A stretch of 10,216 nt of DNA from Bacteroidales bacterium (GTDB taxonomy: Bacteria > Bacteroidota > Bacteroidia > Bacteroidales > ML635J-15), in the NCBI GenBank assembly GCA_028701945.1, contig JAQVPT010000110.1:1-10216 (forward strand), in the 5' to 3' direction. The position numbers were made by a program, and so were the translations under genes. The notes under the pieces are model-generated. The model ran no database searches. It had not been told where the DNA came from and worked only from the letters and a program-made list of their open reading frames with translations. Each line of letters starts with the position of its first letter. Position 1 is the first letter of the stretch. This document shows positions 1-7,298 of the stretch, in pieces.

Positions 1-61
1 TCTCTGAGGCTTCTTTTAAAATCGCCAGTTTTTGCTCTTGTGTAAATTTTCTTTTCTTCAT
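1..61 (-). CDS. IS3/IS911-family transposase OrfA, N-terminal fragment (cut by window edge)
   Basis: Reading the minus strand from an ATG at 61-59 gives 20 codons that run off the left edge: MKKRKFTQEQKLAILKEASE. This is the characteristic opening of IS3/IS911-type OrfA proteins, a Lys/Arg-rich start followed by F-T-x-E-Q and I-L-K-E-A, which begins the helix-turn-helix that binds the element's ends. In this family OrfA is normally fused to the OrfB integrase by programmed frameshifting. Neither the rest of orfA nor orfB is visible, so it cannot be said whether the element is intact. The gene points away from the secreted CotH-like gene to its right. The assignment rests on a short but distinctive motif. 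Confidence 0.75.
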   Translation of the reverse strand, partial: MKKRKFTQEQKLAILKEASE

Positions 62-126
62 AAAGACAAAATTAATTATATTTTTTAAACTATAATCTTG
101 TCTGATTATTTAAGGGGCTAAAACAA
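62..126. mobile_element. Probable right-hand end of the IS3-like element (boundary uncertain)
   Basis: The 65 bases upstream of the transposase start are AT-rich and non-coding. Read inward on the minus strand from about 126, the sequence begins TGTTTTAGCCCCTTAAATAA. It starts with TG and contains a C-rich block, as many IS3-family terminal inverted repeats do. The other end of the element lies outside the window, so neither the inverted-repeat partner nor a target-site duplication can be checked. The boundary is inferred only from the TG start and the change to repeat-rich sequence just beyond it. Confidence 0.3.
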
Positions 127-138
127 TGTTGTTCGAGT

Positions 139-196
139 TACTCCCTGTTCTGTTCTTCGAGTTACTCTACTCCCTGTTCTGTTCTTCGAGTTACTC
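139..196. repeat. Two exact 29-bp tandem repeats
   Basis: Bases 139-167 and 168-196 are identical over 29 bp. Each copy begins TACTCCCTG and ends TTCGAGTTACTC. A further 12-bp match to the end of the unit (TTCGAGTTACTC) sits at 132-143, partly overlapping copy 1, so the array may have been longer or may have formed by slippage. It lies between the insertion-sequence end and the CotH-like gene and has no apparent reading frame of its own. Confidence 0.9.
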
Positions 197-204
197 GAAG
201 AACA
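180..204. repeat. Perfect 11-bp inverted repeat (strong hairpin)
   Basis: TGTTCTTCGAG at 180-190 is the exact reverse complement of CTCGAAGAACA at 194-204, with only TTA between the arms. The left arm lies inside the second 29-bp repeat and the right arm lies mostly just beyond it. The sequence GTTGTTCGAG at 128-137 resembles a shortened left arm, so the whole 128-206 block is roughly flanked by inverted sequence. No T tract follows, so an intrinsic terminator is unlikely. It could be a protein-binding palindrome or recombination debris. Confidence 0.85.
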
Positions 205-261
205 ACTTAGCACAACTTAAAGAACAAGTTTTACAAAAACTTTTTGTACTATTCAAATAAT

Positions 262-2613
262 ATGTATTTTTGCTATGTGAAGAATTTTATTTTCATATTA
301 CTTTTTACGTTATCATTTATAAGTTTATTGGGGCAGAATATTGTAATAAATGAGTTCATGTCGTCAAACTATAACTTCTTATTAGATTATGACGGAGATG
401 GCAGCGATTGGATTGAATTATATAATCCTACAGATGAAACGATAAATCTCTCCTCATATTTTATTTCTGATAACCTTGAAAAGCCTCATAAATGGTCTTT
501 CCCAGATGTTCAGATTGCTCCCGACAGCTTTTTGGTGATATTTGCTTCAGGAAAAGATATTGTTTATCCTGAGAATGAGATACATACCAATTTTTCTATT
601 AAGGCTTATGGTGAAGACTTACTTTTAAGCAACAGTTCGCAAATAATTCATCAAATTGAGCCATTTATTTTAAGACAAAATCAGTCGTATGGCTTTTTAC
701 CAGATGGTTCAGATGAGGCTGTGATATTTGATGTGGCAACGCCGGGTGCTAAAAACGAATTGATTTTAATAGAGAAGGTTTCTTTTAGTATTGTGGGTGG
801 AATATATGATAATAATTTTGAGATTGAATTAAGTAATGTCTTTAGTGAAAATGAAATACGCTATACTATTGACGGCAATATGCCAAATGAAAATTCTTTA
901 CTTTATTCAGATGCACTTTTTCTCGATGAAGAAATGTGTTCAAAAACCGATATATACAAGATACAGATATCTCCACCAGCTTGGCTATATATTCCAGAAA
1001 AAGTATTCCCAAAAGCTATTGTAATTAGGGCTGCTGCATTTGATTCAATTGGAGTTATTCAGTCGAGAATAGTTACAAATTCTTATTTTATAAGAGATAT
1101 GGAAATTGACCATTTAGACTTGCCAATTGTTTCTATCACAGCTGATTACAATGATTTGTTTGATGACAGCACGGGGATATTTGTGCCTGGAATATTTTTT
1201 GATGAGAATTATATTGGGTGGGCTGGTAATTATTTTCAAAAAGGTGAAAACTGGGAGAAAAAATCTAATGTTGAAATGTATGACGGTAATAATTGTGTTT
1301 TTAACGAATGTACTGGTCTTAGAACTCATGGTGGGATGTCTCGAATAATACCGCAGAAAGGAATGAAGTTTTATGCTAGAAGCGAATATGGGAGCGCTCA
1401 TATTAATGCTAAAATATTTGAAGAATCCGATTTAATGACATTCGATAATCTTGTATTGCGACCTTTTTGTTCGGCTAAGTCAGATTTTGGTGCTCATGAT
1501 TATGTGTTTTTGAAAATTGCTAGTCAGTTAAATTGTACTAGTTTAAATACGCGTCCAGTTTGTGTTTATTTGAATGGGGAATATTGGGGAATATACTTTT
1601 TACTGGAAAGGGTTGATGATGACTTTTTAAATAATAATTTTGGTGTTGATAATGCTGATATAATTGAAAGCTGGAGCGGAAGTATTGTTAGCGGTGACAA
1701 TGAAAATTTTCTTCAATTGTACGATTTTTTATTAAATAATGATTTATCAGATAATTCTAATTATTACTATGTTGCAAATCAAATAAATATTAGCAGTGTG
1801 ATTGATTATTATTTATTGGAAATTTTTAGTGCAAATACTGATTGGCCTGCTAATAATATGAGGTGTTGGCGAGATAAAGATGACGGAAAATGGGAGTGGG
1901 TTCCTATGGATGGTGATGCGTGCTTCGTAGATGTGGATTATAATAGTTTTGAACATGCTACAAATTTGTCTGATGACTTATGGCCAACAAATGCTTCTTC
2001 AACTTTATTATTTCGCTCGCTTATGAGTAATGAGATTTTCGCATATAATTTTGTGCAAAGATTTAAAGGCTTGTCCCAAAATCAGTTTAATTATGTTAAC
2101 ACTTCAGATATTTTGTCTGAGATTAGTGATAAAATGCAACCTGAAATATCTGCTCAAGTGGATAGGTTTAATGAACCGGTTTCGTATGAAAGTTGGAATG
2201 ATAATTACTACATTATCGATGATTATTTGGATTTAAGAAATTGTAAAATGGCACAACATTTTACTGACGTGTTTGGATATGAAATTAATTTACCCGGCTG
2301 CCAAGATAACGATGATGATATTAATATGGATGATGATGATACTGATGATGATGTAAAGGCGAATGATTTGGTTTTATATCCAAACCCAACGCAAGAATCA
2401 TTTTGTGTTTATGTCAAATCAGATTTTTTGTGTTCGTTTAAAATGATAATTTTGGATGTATCGGGTAATGTAATTACAGAGAGAACCGAATTTCTACAAT
2501 TGGGCGATAATCAGTTTTGTTTTGATAAACTCGGTTTAGACGCTGGTATCTATTTTGTTAATTGTCACTTTCTTGAAAAAGTTGTTTCTGAAAAATTGGT
2601 TGTTATTAGATAG
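262..2613 (+). CDS. Secreted CotH-kinase-like protein with lamin-tail domain and T9SS sorting domain
   Basis: I chose the ATG at 262, giving 783 residues; an in-frame TTG at 244 and a GTG at 277 are alternatives. Residues 7-25 form a signal peptide (VKNFIFILLF core, ending near LLGQ). A lamin-tail domain follows at about 26-165 (IVINEFMSSN, DWIELYN), then a chitobiase/Fn3-like segment at about 172-278 (IRYTIDG, PKAIVIRAAAF). A CotH domain spans about 285-665, with LRTHGGMS at 353-360, KGMKFYAR, YLNGEYWGIYFLLERVDDDF near 436-455 and TDWPANNMRCWRD at 526-538. PMDGD at 548-552 matches the aspartate-containing motif of CotH kinases. An Asp-rich linker (681-698) precedes a type A T9SS sorting domain (VLYPNPT at 704-710, GIYFVN). 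The protein is therefore probably exported across the outer membrane and released or surface-anchored. Its CotH domain may phosphorylate secreted proteins or act as a binding scaffold; its substrate is unknown. Confidence 0.9.
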   Translation: MYFCYVKNFIFILLFTLSFISLLGQNIVINEFMSSNYNFLLDYDGDGSDWIELYNPTDETINLSSYFISDNLEKPHKWSFPDVQIAPDSFLVIFASGKDIVYPENEIHTNFSIKAYGEDLLLSNSSQIIHQIEPFILRQNQSYGFLPDGSDEAVIFDVATPGAKNELILIEKVSFSIVGGIYDNNFEIELSNVFSENEIRYTIDGNMPNENSLLYSDALFLDEEMCSKTDIYKIQISPPAWLYIPEKVFPKAIVIRAAAFDSIGVIQSRIVTNSYFIRDMEIDHLDLPIVSITADYNDLFDDSTGIFVPGIFFDENYIGWAGNYFQKGENWEKKSNVEMYDGNNCVFNECTGLRTHGGMSRIIPQKGMKFYARSEYGSAHINAKIFEESDLMTFDNLVLRPFCSAKSDFGAHDYVFLKIASQLNCTSLNTRPVCVYLNGEYWGIYFLLERVDDDFLNNNFGVDNADIIESWSGSIVSGDNENFLQLYDFLLNNDLSDNSNYYYVANQINISSVIDYYLLEIFSANTDWPANNMRCWRDKDDGKWEWVPMDGDACFVDVDYNSFEHATNLSDDLWPTNASSTLLFRSLMSNEIFAYNFVQRFKGLSQNQFNYVNTSDILSEISDKMQPEISAQVDRFNEPVSYESWNDNYYIIDDYLDLRNCKMAQHFTDVFGYEINLPGCQDNDDDINMDDDDTDDDVKANDLVLYPNPTQESFCVYVKSDFLCSFKMIILDVSGNVITERTEFLQLGDNQFCFDKLGLDAGIYFVNCHFLEKVVSEKLVVIR
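2305..2352 (+). repeat. GAT-rich microsatellite encoding the Asp-rich linker
   Basis: Runs of GAT codons at 2311-2319, 2331-2340 and 2344-2352 encode clusters of three or four aspartates inside the CotH-like gene, just before its sorting domain. The tract separates the catalytic-type module from the T9SS signal. Linkers of this sort are common there and could bind calcium, but that is inference. Trinucleotide slippage would change linker length without a frameshift. Confidence 0.7.
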
Positions 2614-2700
2614 GTTTTTTTAATAATAAAGGACACAGAATTGATAATATCATTGTTACTAAAATATTTTTAAACGAATTAGTTTCACTGTTTGAAAGTC

Positions 2701-2744
2701 AACAAAAAATCGCACTCCCTATATTAGAAAGTGCGATTGTTTTT
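2701..2744. terminator. Bidirectional intrinsic terminator between convergent genes
   Basis: AATCGCACT at 2708-2716 pairs perfectly with AGTGCGATT at 2730-2738. The 13-base loop may hold a smaller CTA/TAG pair. On the plus strand the stem is followed by GTTTTT (2739-2744). On the minus strand the stem runs into TTTTTTGTT, the complement of 2701-2709. It lies 94 bp past the CotH-like stop and about 16 bp past the htpG stop, so it can end transcripts from both sides. Confidence 0.85.
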
Positions 2745-2760
2745 ATTGTATGATTAATCT

Positions 2761-4824
2761 TTATTTCTTTAGCATTTCTACGCTTCTTGTAACAAAATCA
2801 CTTAGAGATTCCCCTTTTAGAAGATTGTTTGAAAGTAAAGCTAAATCGAATAATTGACTTACAACTTTCTGTTTTTTACCAAAGTCTTTATAAATGTCAA
2901 TTTTTTCTTCTTCAACTTTCGTTAGATTAGTGTCTAATTCTTCAAGTTTAAGTTTGTCTTCGGCTGGTTTGTCTTCGTCTTTCTCAAATTTTTTGAGTTT
3001 TTCTTCGAGTTCCGATTTTTCCTTATTTATAGCCTCCAATTTTTCGTCAAGTTGTACTCGTTTAGTGATGGTTTTCTTCTCAATTTTTTCACTAAGATCA
3101 ACGATAATTGGATGATTTGTATTAATAATTACCTTGTAATTATCTGGCAAGCCTCCATACATTCCTGTTCCGCCACTAAATTCAGACATATCTTTCATTC
3201 GTCTCATAAATTCATCACGAGCAATAATGACAGGCATATCTTCTGGTCTCATGGCATCATTAGATACCCAATAAGATTTATCTTCTGGAATTATACCTTG
3301 AAATGCCCACTTAACGCCTTCTTGAGCTTTTTCGCTAAGTACGGATTCAATTTTATCATCTTTTTGTATCAGATTATCAACAGTATCAGAATCGACACGA
3401 ATAAATCTTGAATCTTGCATTTTGCTTTCTAATGTATTAACAAAGTGCATATCAAGCTGTCCGTCTAATAATAAAACATCGTATCCTTTGCTTTTTGCAG
3501 CTTTTATGTAAGAATATTGGTCTTCCTTATTTGTGGCGTACAGATAAATTAAACTATTGTTTTTATCTTTTTGTTCTGCCTCAATGCTTGTTTTATATTC
3601 TTCGAAAGTAAAGTATTTATTGTCTGTGTTTTTAAACAGTGAAAATTTTTCGGCTCTCTCGTAAAACTTTTCGTCGGAGATCATTCCATAAGCAATAAAA
3701 AGTTTTAAGTCGTCCCATTTTTTCTCGAAATCTTCACGATTATCTTTAAAAATCTCAAATAATCTGTCTGCAACTTTTTTACTGATATGACTTGAAATCT
3801 TTTTTACGTTAGAGTCACTTTGCAAATATGATCTTGAAACATTTAGAGGAATATCGGGAGAATCTAAAACACCATGTAATAATGTCAGAAATTCGGGTAC
3901 GATATCTTCGACAGAATCTGTTATAAAAACCTGGTTTGAATAAAGTTGGATTTTATTTCTGTTCATTTCAAGATTTGATGTAATTTTTGGGAAATACAAG
4001 ATTCCTGTCAAGTTAAAAGGATAATCTACATTCAAATGTATATTGAAAAGCGGAGGCTCGAAGCTTGTTGGATATAGTTCACGATAAAATGAGTTGTAAT
4101 CTTCTTCTTTTAGGTCGGCAGGCTTTTGCTTCCATGCAGGATTGGGATTATTGATAATATTATCTTCGTCTGTTTCCACGTCTTTGCCGTCTTTCCAAGT
4201 AGTTTTTTTACCAAAAACGATTTCGACTGGTAGGAATTTACAATATTTATTTAATAATTCTTGTATGCGATTTTTTTCTAAAAACTCTTCAGAATCTTTG
4301 TCTATATATAAAATAATATCGGTACCTCTTTCTTCTTTCTCGACTTCGCTAGTTTTATATTCAGGATCACCTTTACATTCCCATTTTATTGCTTTAGCAT
4401 CTTCTATATATGATTTTGTTATAATTTCAACTTTCTTTGAAACCATAAATGAGGAATAAAAGCCTAAACCAAAGTGTCCAATAATTGCGTTATCAACATC
4501 TTTGTATTTATCTAAAAAGTCTCCAGCACTTGAAAATGCTATTTGGTTAATATACTTCTCAACTTCTTCGCCAGTCATTCCAATACCATTATCGCGAATA
4601 GTTAGGGTTTTCTTGTCTTTATCGAGAATTATCTGTACTTTAAGATTATCGGCTGTTCCTTTAAAATCACCAGATATTGCAAGGGTTTTAAGTTTTTGAC
4701 TTGCATCAACAGCATTAGAAACAAGCTCTCTAAGAAATATCTCATGATCAGAATATAGGAATTTCTTAATAATTGGGAAAATGTTCTCGGTGGTAACACC
4801 AATATTACCTTTTTTATTTGTCAT
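2761..4824 (-). CDS. htpG: Molecular chaperone HtpG (bacterial Hsp90)
   Basis: This 687-residue protein is a homodimeric cytosolic ATP-dependent chaperone. The GHKL ATPase domain shows LRELVSNAVDA at 31-41 (catalytic Glu33, Mg-binding Asn37), DNGIGM at 78-83 and GHFGLGFYSS at 116-125. The middle domain carries LNVSRSYLQSD at 327-337, where Arg331 is the family's ATP-contacting arginine. The C-terminal dimerisation domain ends in a helix (VSQLFDLALLSNNLLKG). E. coli HtpG has 624 residues. The extra length here is mainly a charged, Lys/Glu-rich coiled-coil segment at about 590-645, a feature I associate with Bacteroidota homologues. The gene stands alone, convergent with the CotH-like gene. No exact TAnnTTTG promoter motif was found immediately upstream; the nearest is a one-base-short TACTTTG at 4870-4864. 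Confidence 0.98.
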   Translation of the reverse strand: MTNKKGNIGVTTENIFPIIKKFLYSDHEIFLRELVSNAVDASQKLKTLAISGDFKGTADNLKVQIILDKDKKTLTIRDNGIGMTGEEVEKYINQIAFSSAGDFLDKYKDVDNAIIGHFGLGFYSSFMVSKKVEIITKSYIEDAKAIKWECKGDPEYKTSEVEKEERGTDIILYIDKDSEEFLEKNRIQELLNKYCKFLPVEIVFGKKTTWKDGKDVETDEDNIINNPNPAWKQKPADLKEEDYNSFYRELYPTSFEPPLFNIHLNVDYPFNLTGILYFPKITSNLEMNRNKIQLYSNQVFITDSVEDIVPEFLTLLHGVLDSPDIPLNVSRSYLQSDSNVKKISSHISKKVADRLFEIFKDNREDFEKKWDDLKLFIAYGMISDEKFYERAEKFSLFKNTDNKYFTFEEYKTSIEAEQKDKNNSLIYLYATNKEDQYSYIKAAKSKGYDVLLLDGQLDMHFVNTLESKMQDSRFIRVDSDTVDNLIQKDDKIESVLSEKAQEGVKWAFQGIIPEDKSYWVSNDAMRPEDMPVIIARDEFMRRMKDMSEFSGGTGMYGGLPDNYKVIINTNHPIIVDLSEKIEKKTITKRVQLDEKLEAINKEKSELEEKLKKFEKDEDKPAEDKLKLEELDTNLTKVEEEKIDIYKDFGKKQKVVSQLFDLALLSNNLLKGESLSDFVTRSVEMLKK

Positions 4825-4976
4825 AGTTCTAAAAATTTAAAATTTAAACTCATCTGGGCTTTTCAAAGTATGTGCCAATTGAATTAATATGACAAAACGA
4901 CAGCAAACGGCAGAGAAATGATGATTTTTGTCGTAAAGATGTTTTGATGCTTTTGTTTTGTGGGGTTTTGGCGTGT

Positions 4977-5006
4977 AAATTTGTTCGCTTTTGCGAAAAC
5001 AAATTT
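4977..5006. repeat. Long hairpin-forming inverted repeat
   Basis: AAATTTGTTCGC at 4977-4988 pairs with GCG plus AACAAATTT within 4993-5006. The 12 base pairs are interrupted only by a two-base AA bulge, with a TTTT loop at 4989-4992. It sits about 150 bp upstream of htpG and 160 bp upstream of rlmF. It lacks a clear T tract on either strand, so it may be an operator or an RNA structure rather than a terminator. Confidence 0.65.
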
Positions 5007-5135
5007 CATGACAAAACCATGCTCGATTTATTCATGATTACCTAGTTATTGTTCGAAAACTGGTTGTATGTTTGACTTTTGATATATAAATAAAGTAAAA
5101 ATTAGAAATATAATAATTTGCTATCAAACATTTTG

Positions 5136-5143
5136 TACTTTTG
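5136..5143 (+). promoter_or_regulatory. Candidate Bacteroidota -7 promoter element for rlmF
   Basis: TACTTTTG fits the Bacteroidota sigma-factor consensus TAnnTTTG and ends 23 bp before the rlmF start, implying a very short leader. A TTTG at 5117-5120 could be the -33 element, but the 15-bp spacing is shorter than the usual 19-21. Motifs like this arise by chance in AT-rich DNA. Confidence 0.4.
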
Positions 5144-5166
5144 TACTTCGATACAAAAACATTATT

Positions 5167-6144
5167 ATGCAAAAAAAGATTAAACATAAGCCTGAGATTA
5201 AATCAAAACTTCATCCGAGAAATAAACATCGCGAGCGTTATGATTTAAATGCTTTGTCGCAAACATATCCAGCTTTAAAAGAGTTTATCATTACAACTGA
5301 ATATGGAAAAGAATCTATTGACTTTTTTAATCATTTTGCAGTTAAGGCACTAAATGTCGCTTTGCTAAAGCATTATTATAATGTCGAATATTGGGATATT
5401 CCGCCACGTTATTTAGTTCCACCAATTCCTGGCAGGGCAGATTATTTGCACTATGTAGCCGATTTGCTCGCTGAAAGTAATGGCGGAGAAGTGCCTAAGG
5501 GGAATAATGTTAAGTGTTTTGATGTTGGCGTAGGTTCTAGTTGTGTCTATCCAATAATTGGGGTAGGTGAATATGGATGGAGTTTTATTTGTAGCGAAAT
5601 TGACGCAAAAGCTTTTGAATCATCTACGAAAATAATAGAAAATAATCCCAGCCTTAATGGCTTAGTTGATCTTAAATTACAAGAAGATAAATATAAAATT
5701 TTCGATGGAATTATTGCCAAAGATGTTCTAATTGACGTTGTTATCTGCAATCCCCCGTTTCACGCTTCTTTGGAAGATGCTAAAGAGGCTAATTTAAGAA
5801 AACTGTCTAATTTAAAAGGTAAACGTGCAAATAATGCAGATCGGAATTTTGGAGGTATTAGTCAGGAACTTTGGTGTGTAGGAGGGGAGCGCAAGTTTGT
5901 AAAAAATATGATACATGAGAGCGTCAAATATGGCTATACGTGTTTTTGGTTTACAAGCTTAATATCCAGAGACGAAAGTATTTTCCCGTTAAAGAAAGAA
6001 CTCGAGCGTGTGAAAGCTAAAGAAATAAAAGTTATACCAATGGGGCAGGGAAATAAAATTAGCAGAGTCTTGGCGTGGACATTTCAATCTAAGGAAGAAC
6101 AAGCTGAATGGGCAAAAACAAGTTGGAAAGAATCTATAATCTAA
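5167..6144 (+). CDS. rlmF: 23S rRNA (adenine(1618)-N(6))-methyltransferase RlmF
   Basis: This 325-residue protein is the SAM-dependent enzyme that methylates N6 of A1618 in 23S rRNA. It matches E. coli RlmF (308 residues) along its length. The N-terminal LHPRNKHRERYDL (15-27) is diagnostic, as are VKALN, YWDIPP and PPIPGRADYLHY (85-96). The SAM-binding motif I is FDVGVGSSCVYPIIG (118-132), and the N6-adenine methyltransferase catalytic motif NPPF lies at 195-198. FGGISQELWCVGGE, WFTSL and the C-terminal SRVLAWTF are also conserved. The ATG at 5167 gives the expected N-terminus. The gene is monocistronic by layout, and its last 11 bases overlap the 3' end of tonB on the opposite strand. Confidence 0.97.
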   Translation: MQKKIKHKPEIKSKLHPRNKHRERYDLNALSQTYPALKEFIITTEYGKESIDFFNHFAVKALNVALLKHYYNVEYWDIPPRYLVPPIPGRADYLHYVADLLAESNGGEVPKGNNVKCFDVGVGSSCVYPIIGVGEYGWSFICSEIDAKAFESSTKIIENNPSLNGLVDLKLQEDKYKIFDGIIAKDVLIDVVICNPPFHASLEDAKEANLRKLSNLKGKRANNADRNFGGISQELWCVGGERKFVKNMIHESVKYGYTCFWFTSLISRDESIFPLKKELERVKAKEIKVIPMGQGNKISRVLAWTFQSKEEQAEWAKTSWKESII

Positions 6145-6874
6145 ATTCAACAGCGACAGTTCCTGTTTGGTAACCTGTTCCTGGTTTTTTCTCATACTTC
6201 CATTGTTTAACTGCCTCTTTTGCAAGTTGAGTGCATTGATTGCAATTTGAGCTAACAACAGCTACATTTGTAACATTACCATTTTCGTCAACAGTAATTT
6301 TAAGGACTACGCGTCCTTCGAGATTGTCTTGGTCTTTAGGATTTACTTTTTTAACAAGTCCTCGTCCTTCAATACTTCCTCCAACGCCACCAGGTCCAGA
6401 ACCCGAGCCATTGGTTCCAGTTCCGTCTCCAGGATTTCCTCCTCCTGTTCCATTGCCAGCATTTCCAGTACCTGTTCCATTGCCGAAATTCATTCCATTC
6501 ATAAAGTTAGGCAATTTACTCGTATTTTGATTACCAGTAGAAGTCTCAGTATTTTGATTTTCTTCGGTATTTGATTCGTTGTTGTTGTTGTTGGGAACAG
6601 TACTTGATTGCATGGAGGCGGATTCTTCGAATGTCTGGGTGTTAACACCTGAGTTTGAAGAGATTTGAGTCGAGGAATTTTGATCGTTTGATGTTGCAGA
6701 TGAAGAAGCACCCGCATTGACATTACCACCGCCTCCAAAATCAATCAATATGCCCTCTTCGGGGGGAAGAGGCAATTTTGTAGTAAAACCCATCAACAAT
6801 AATAATAGGATTGTAACTATAATAAATATAGTTGCTCCAATTATTCCGTGTATGTGCTGTTTTACAAATGACAT
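6134..6874 (-). CDS. tonB: TonB-family energy transducer
   Basis: This 246-residue periplasm-spanning protein should pass proton-motive force from ExbB/ExbD to outer-membrane transporters. A single TM helix lies at about 11-29. It is preceded by HIHG, and His9 matches the functional TM histidine (His20) of E. coli TonB. The linker (about 45-168) is unusual: instead of a long Pro/Lys/Glu stretch it is Ser/Asn/Gln/Thr-rich, then Gly/Asn/Thr-rich (about 130-167). The TonB C-terminal domain occupies about 170-246 (LEGRVVLKITVDENGNV, AVKQWKYEK, VAVEFRL), with a CNQC cysteine pair at 211-214. The gene starts 7 bp after the exbD stop and is last in the operon. Which receptors it serves cannot be told, as none are in the window. 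Confidence 0.9.
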   Translation of the reverse strand: MSFVKQHIHGIIGATIFIIVTILLLLLMGFTTKLPLPPEEGILIDFGGGGNVNAGASSSATSNDQNSSTQISSNSGVNTQTFEESASMQSSTVPNNNNNESNTEENQNTETSTGNQNTSKLPNFMNGMNFGNGTGTGNAGNGTGGGNPGDGTGTNGSGSGPGGVGGSIEGRGLVKKVNPKDQDNLEGRVVLKITVDENGNVTNVAVVSSNCNQCTQLAKEAVKQWKYEKKPGTGYQTGTVAVEFRL

Positions 6875-6881
6875 AATTATT

Positions 6882-7292
6882 TTATTCTTTTATAGGTGTA
6901 GTTGCTAAAATTAATTTCCATTCGTTGTTTTTTGCAATGTTCATAATGCCTACAACTTCTTCCATTGGTACACTTTTATCAACATGTAAAGAGACAAAAG
7001 GGTCGTCCTGACCAGCAACTTCTTTTTTTAATAAAGTTTCAATATCTTCGGGATTGCAAAATGTTGTTCCAACTGCATAACTATATGTCCCGTCTTGCTT
7101 ATCTTTTATTGATACTGACGCAATCGGATTTGCAGATGTTTGACTATCACTTGATGGTAATAATAACTTTAATGCATTTGGAGCGATTAAAGTAGATGTT
7201 ACCATAAAGAATATAAGCAATAGAAATACGATGTCGGTCATTGACGACATGCTAAATTCTGAGCTTACTTTATTTCTTGATTTTAAGGCCAT
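6882..7292 (-). CDS. exbD: Biopolymer transport protein ExbD/TolR family
   Basis: This 136-residue inner-membrane protein is the peptidoglycan-side partner of ExbB in the proton-driven motor that powers TonB. A short basic cytoplasmic tail precedes one TM helix at about 19-37. Its MTDIVFLLLIFFM contains Asp20, equivalent to the essential proton-carrying Asp25 of E. coli ExbD. The rest is a small periplasmic domain typical in size for the family. Spacing is tight on both sides: 6 bp after the exbB stop and 7 bp before tonB, so the three are almost certainly cotranscribed. TolR is the main alternative, but the following gene is a TonB rather than TolA, TolB or Pal, which favours ExbD. Confidence 0.93.
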   Translation of the reverse strand: MALKSRNKVSSEFSMSSMTDIVFLLLIFFMVTSTLIAPNALKLLLPSSDSQTSANPIASVSIKDKQDGTYSYAVGTTFCNPEDIETLLKKEVAGQDDPFVSLHVDKSVPMEEVVGIMNIAKNNEWKLILATTPIKE

Positions 7293-7298
7293 GTTTAT

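Larger units (their letters stand above)
4825..5166. other. Divergent intergenic region between htpG and rlmF
   Basis: This 342-bp AT-rich gap separates two divergently transcribed genes and must hold both promoters. It contains one long hairpin (4977-5006) and a promoter-like motif before rlmF (5136-5143), both listed separately. I saw no credible reading frame, tRNA or known riboswitch in it. Confidence 0.7.

Noticed and set aside
128..206. CRISPR array suggested by repeated 29-bp units
   Set aside because: The copies are directly adjacent with no unique spacers between them, and there are no cas genes in the window.
3052..3411. Plus-strand reading frame of 119 codons opposite htpG
   Set aside because: It lies wholly inside the strongly supported htpG gene, and its composition reflects complementary codons with no recognisable domain.
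262..4824. Idea that the CotH-like gene and htpG form a functional pair
   Set aside because: They are convergent, separated by a bidirectional terminator, and act in different compartments.
6240..6530. Plus-strand proline-rich reading frame of 96 codons
   Set aside because: It is the exact antisense of the Gly-rich linker and C-terminal domain of the TonB gene; its proline content is just the complement of glycine codons.
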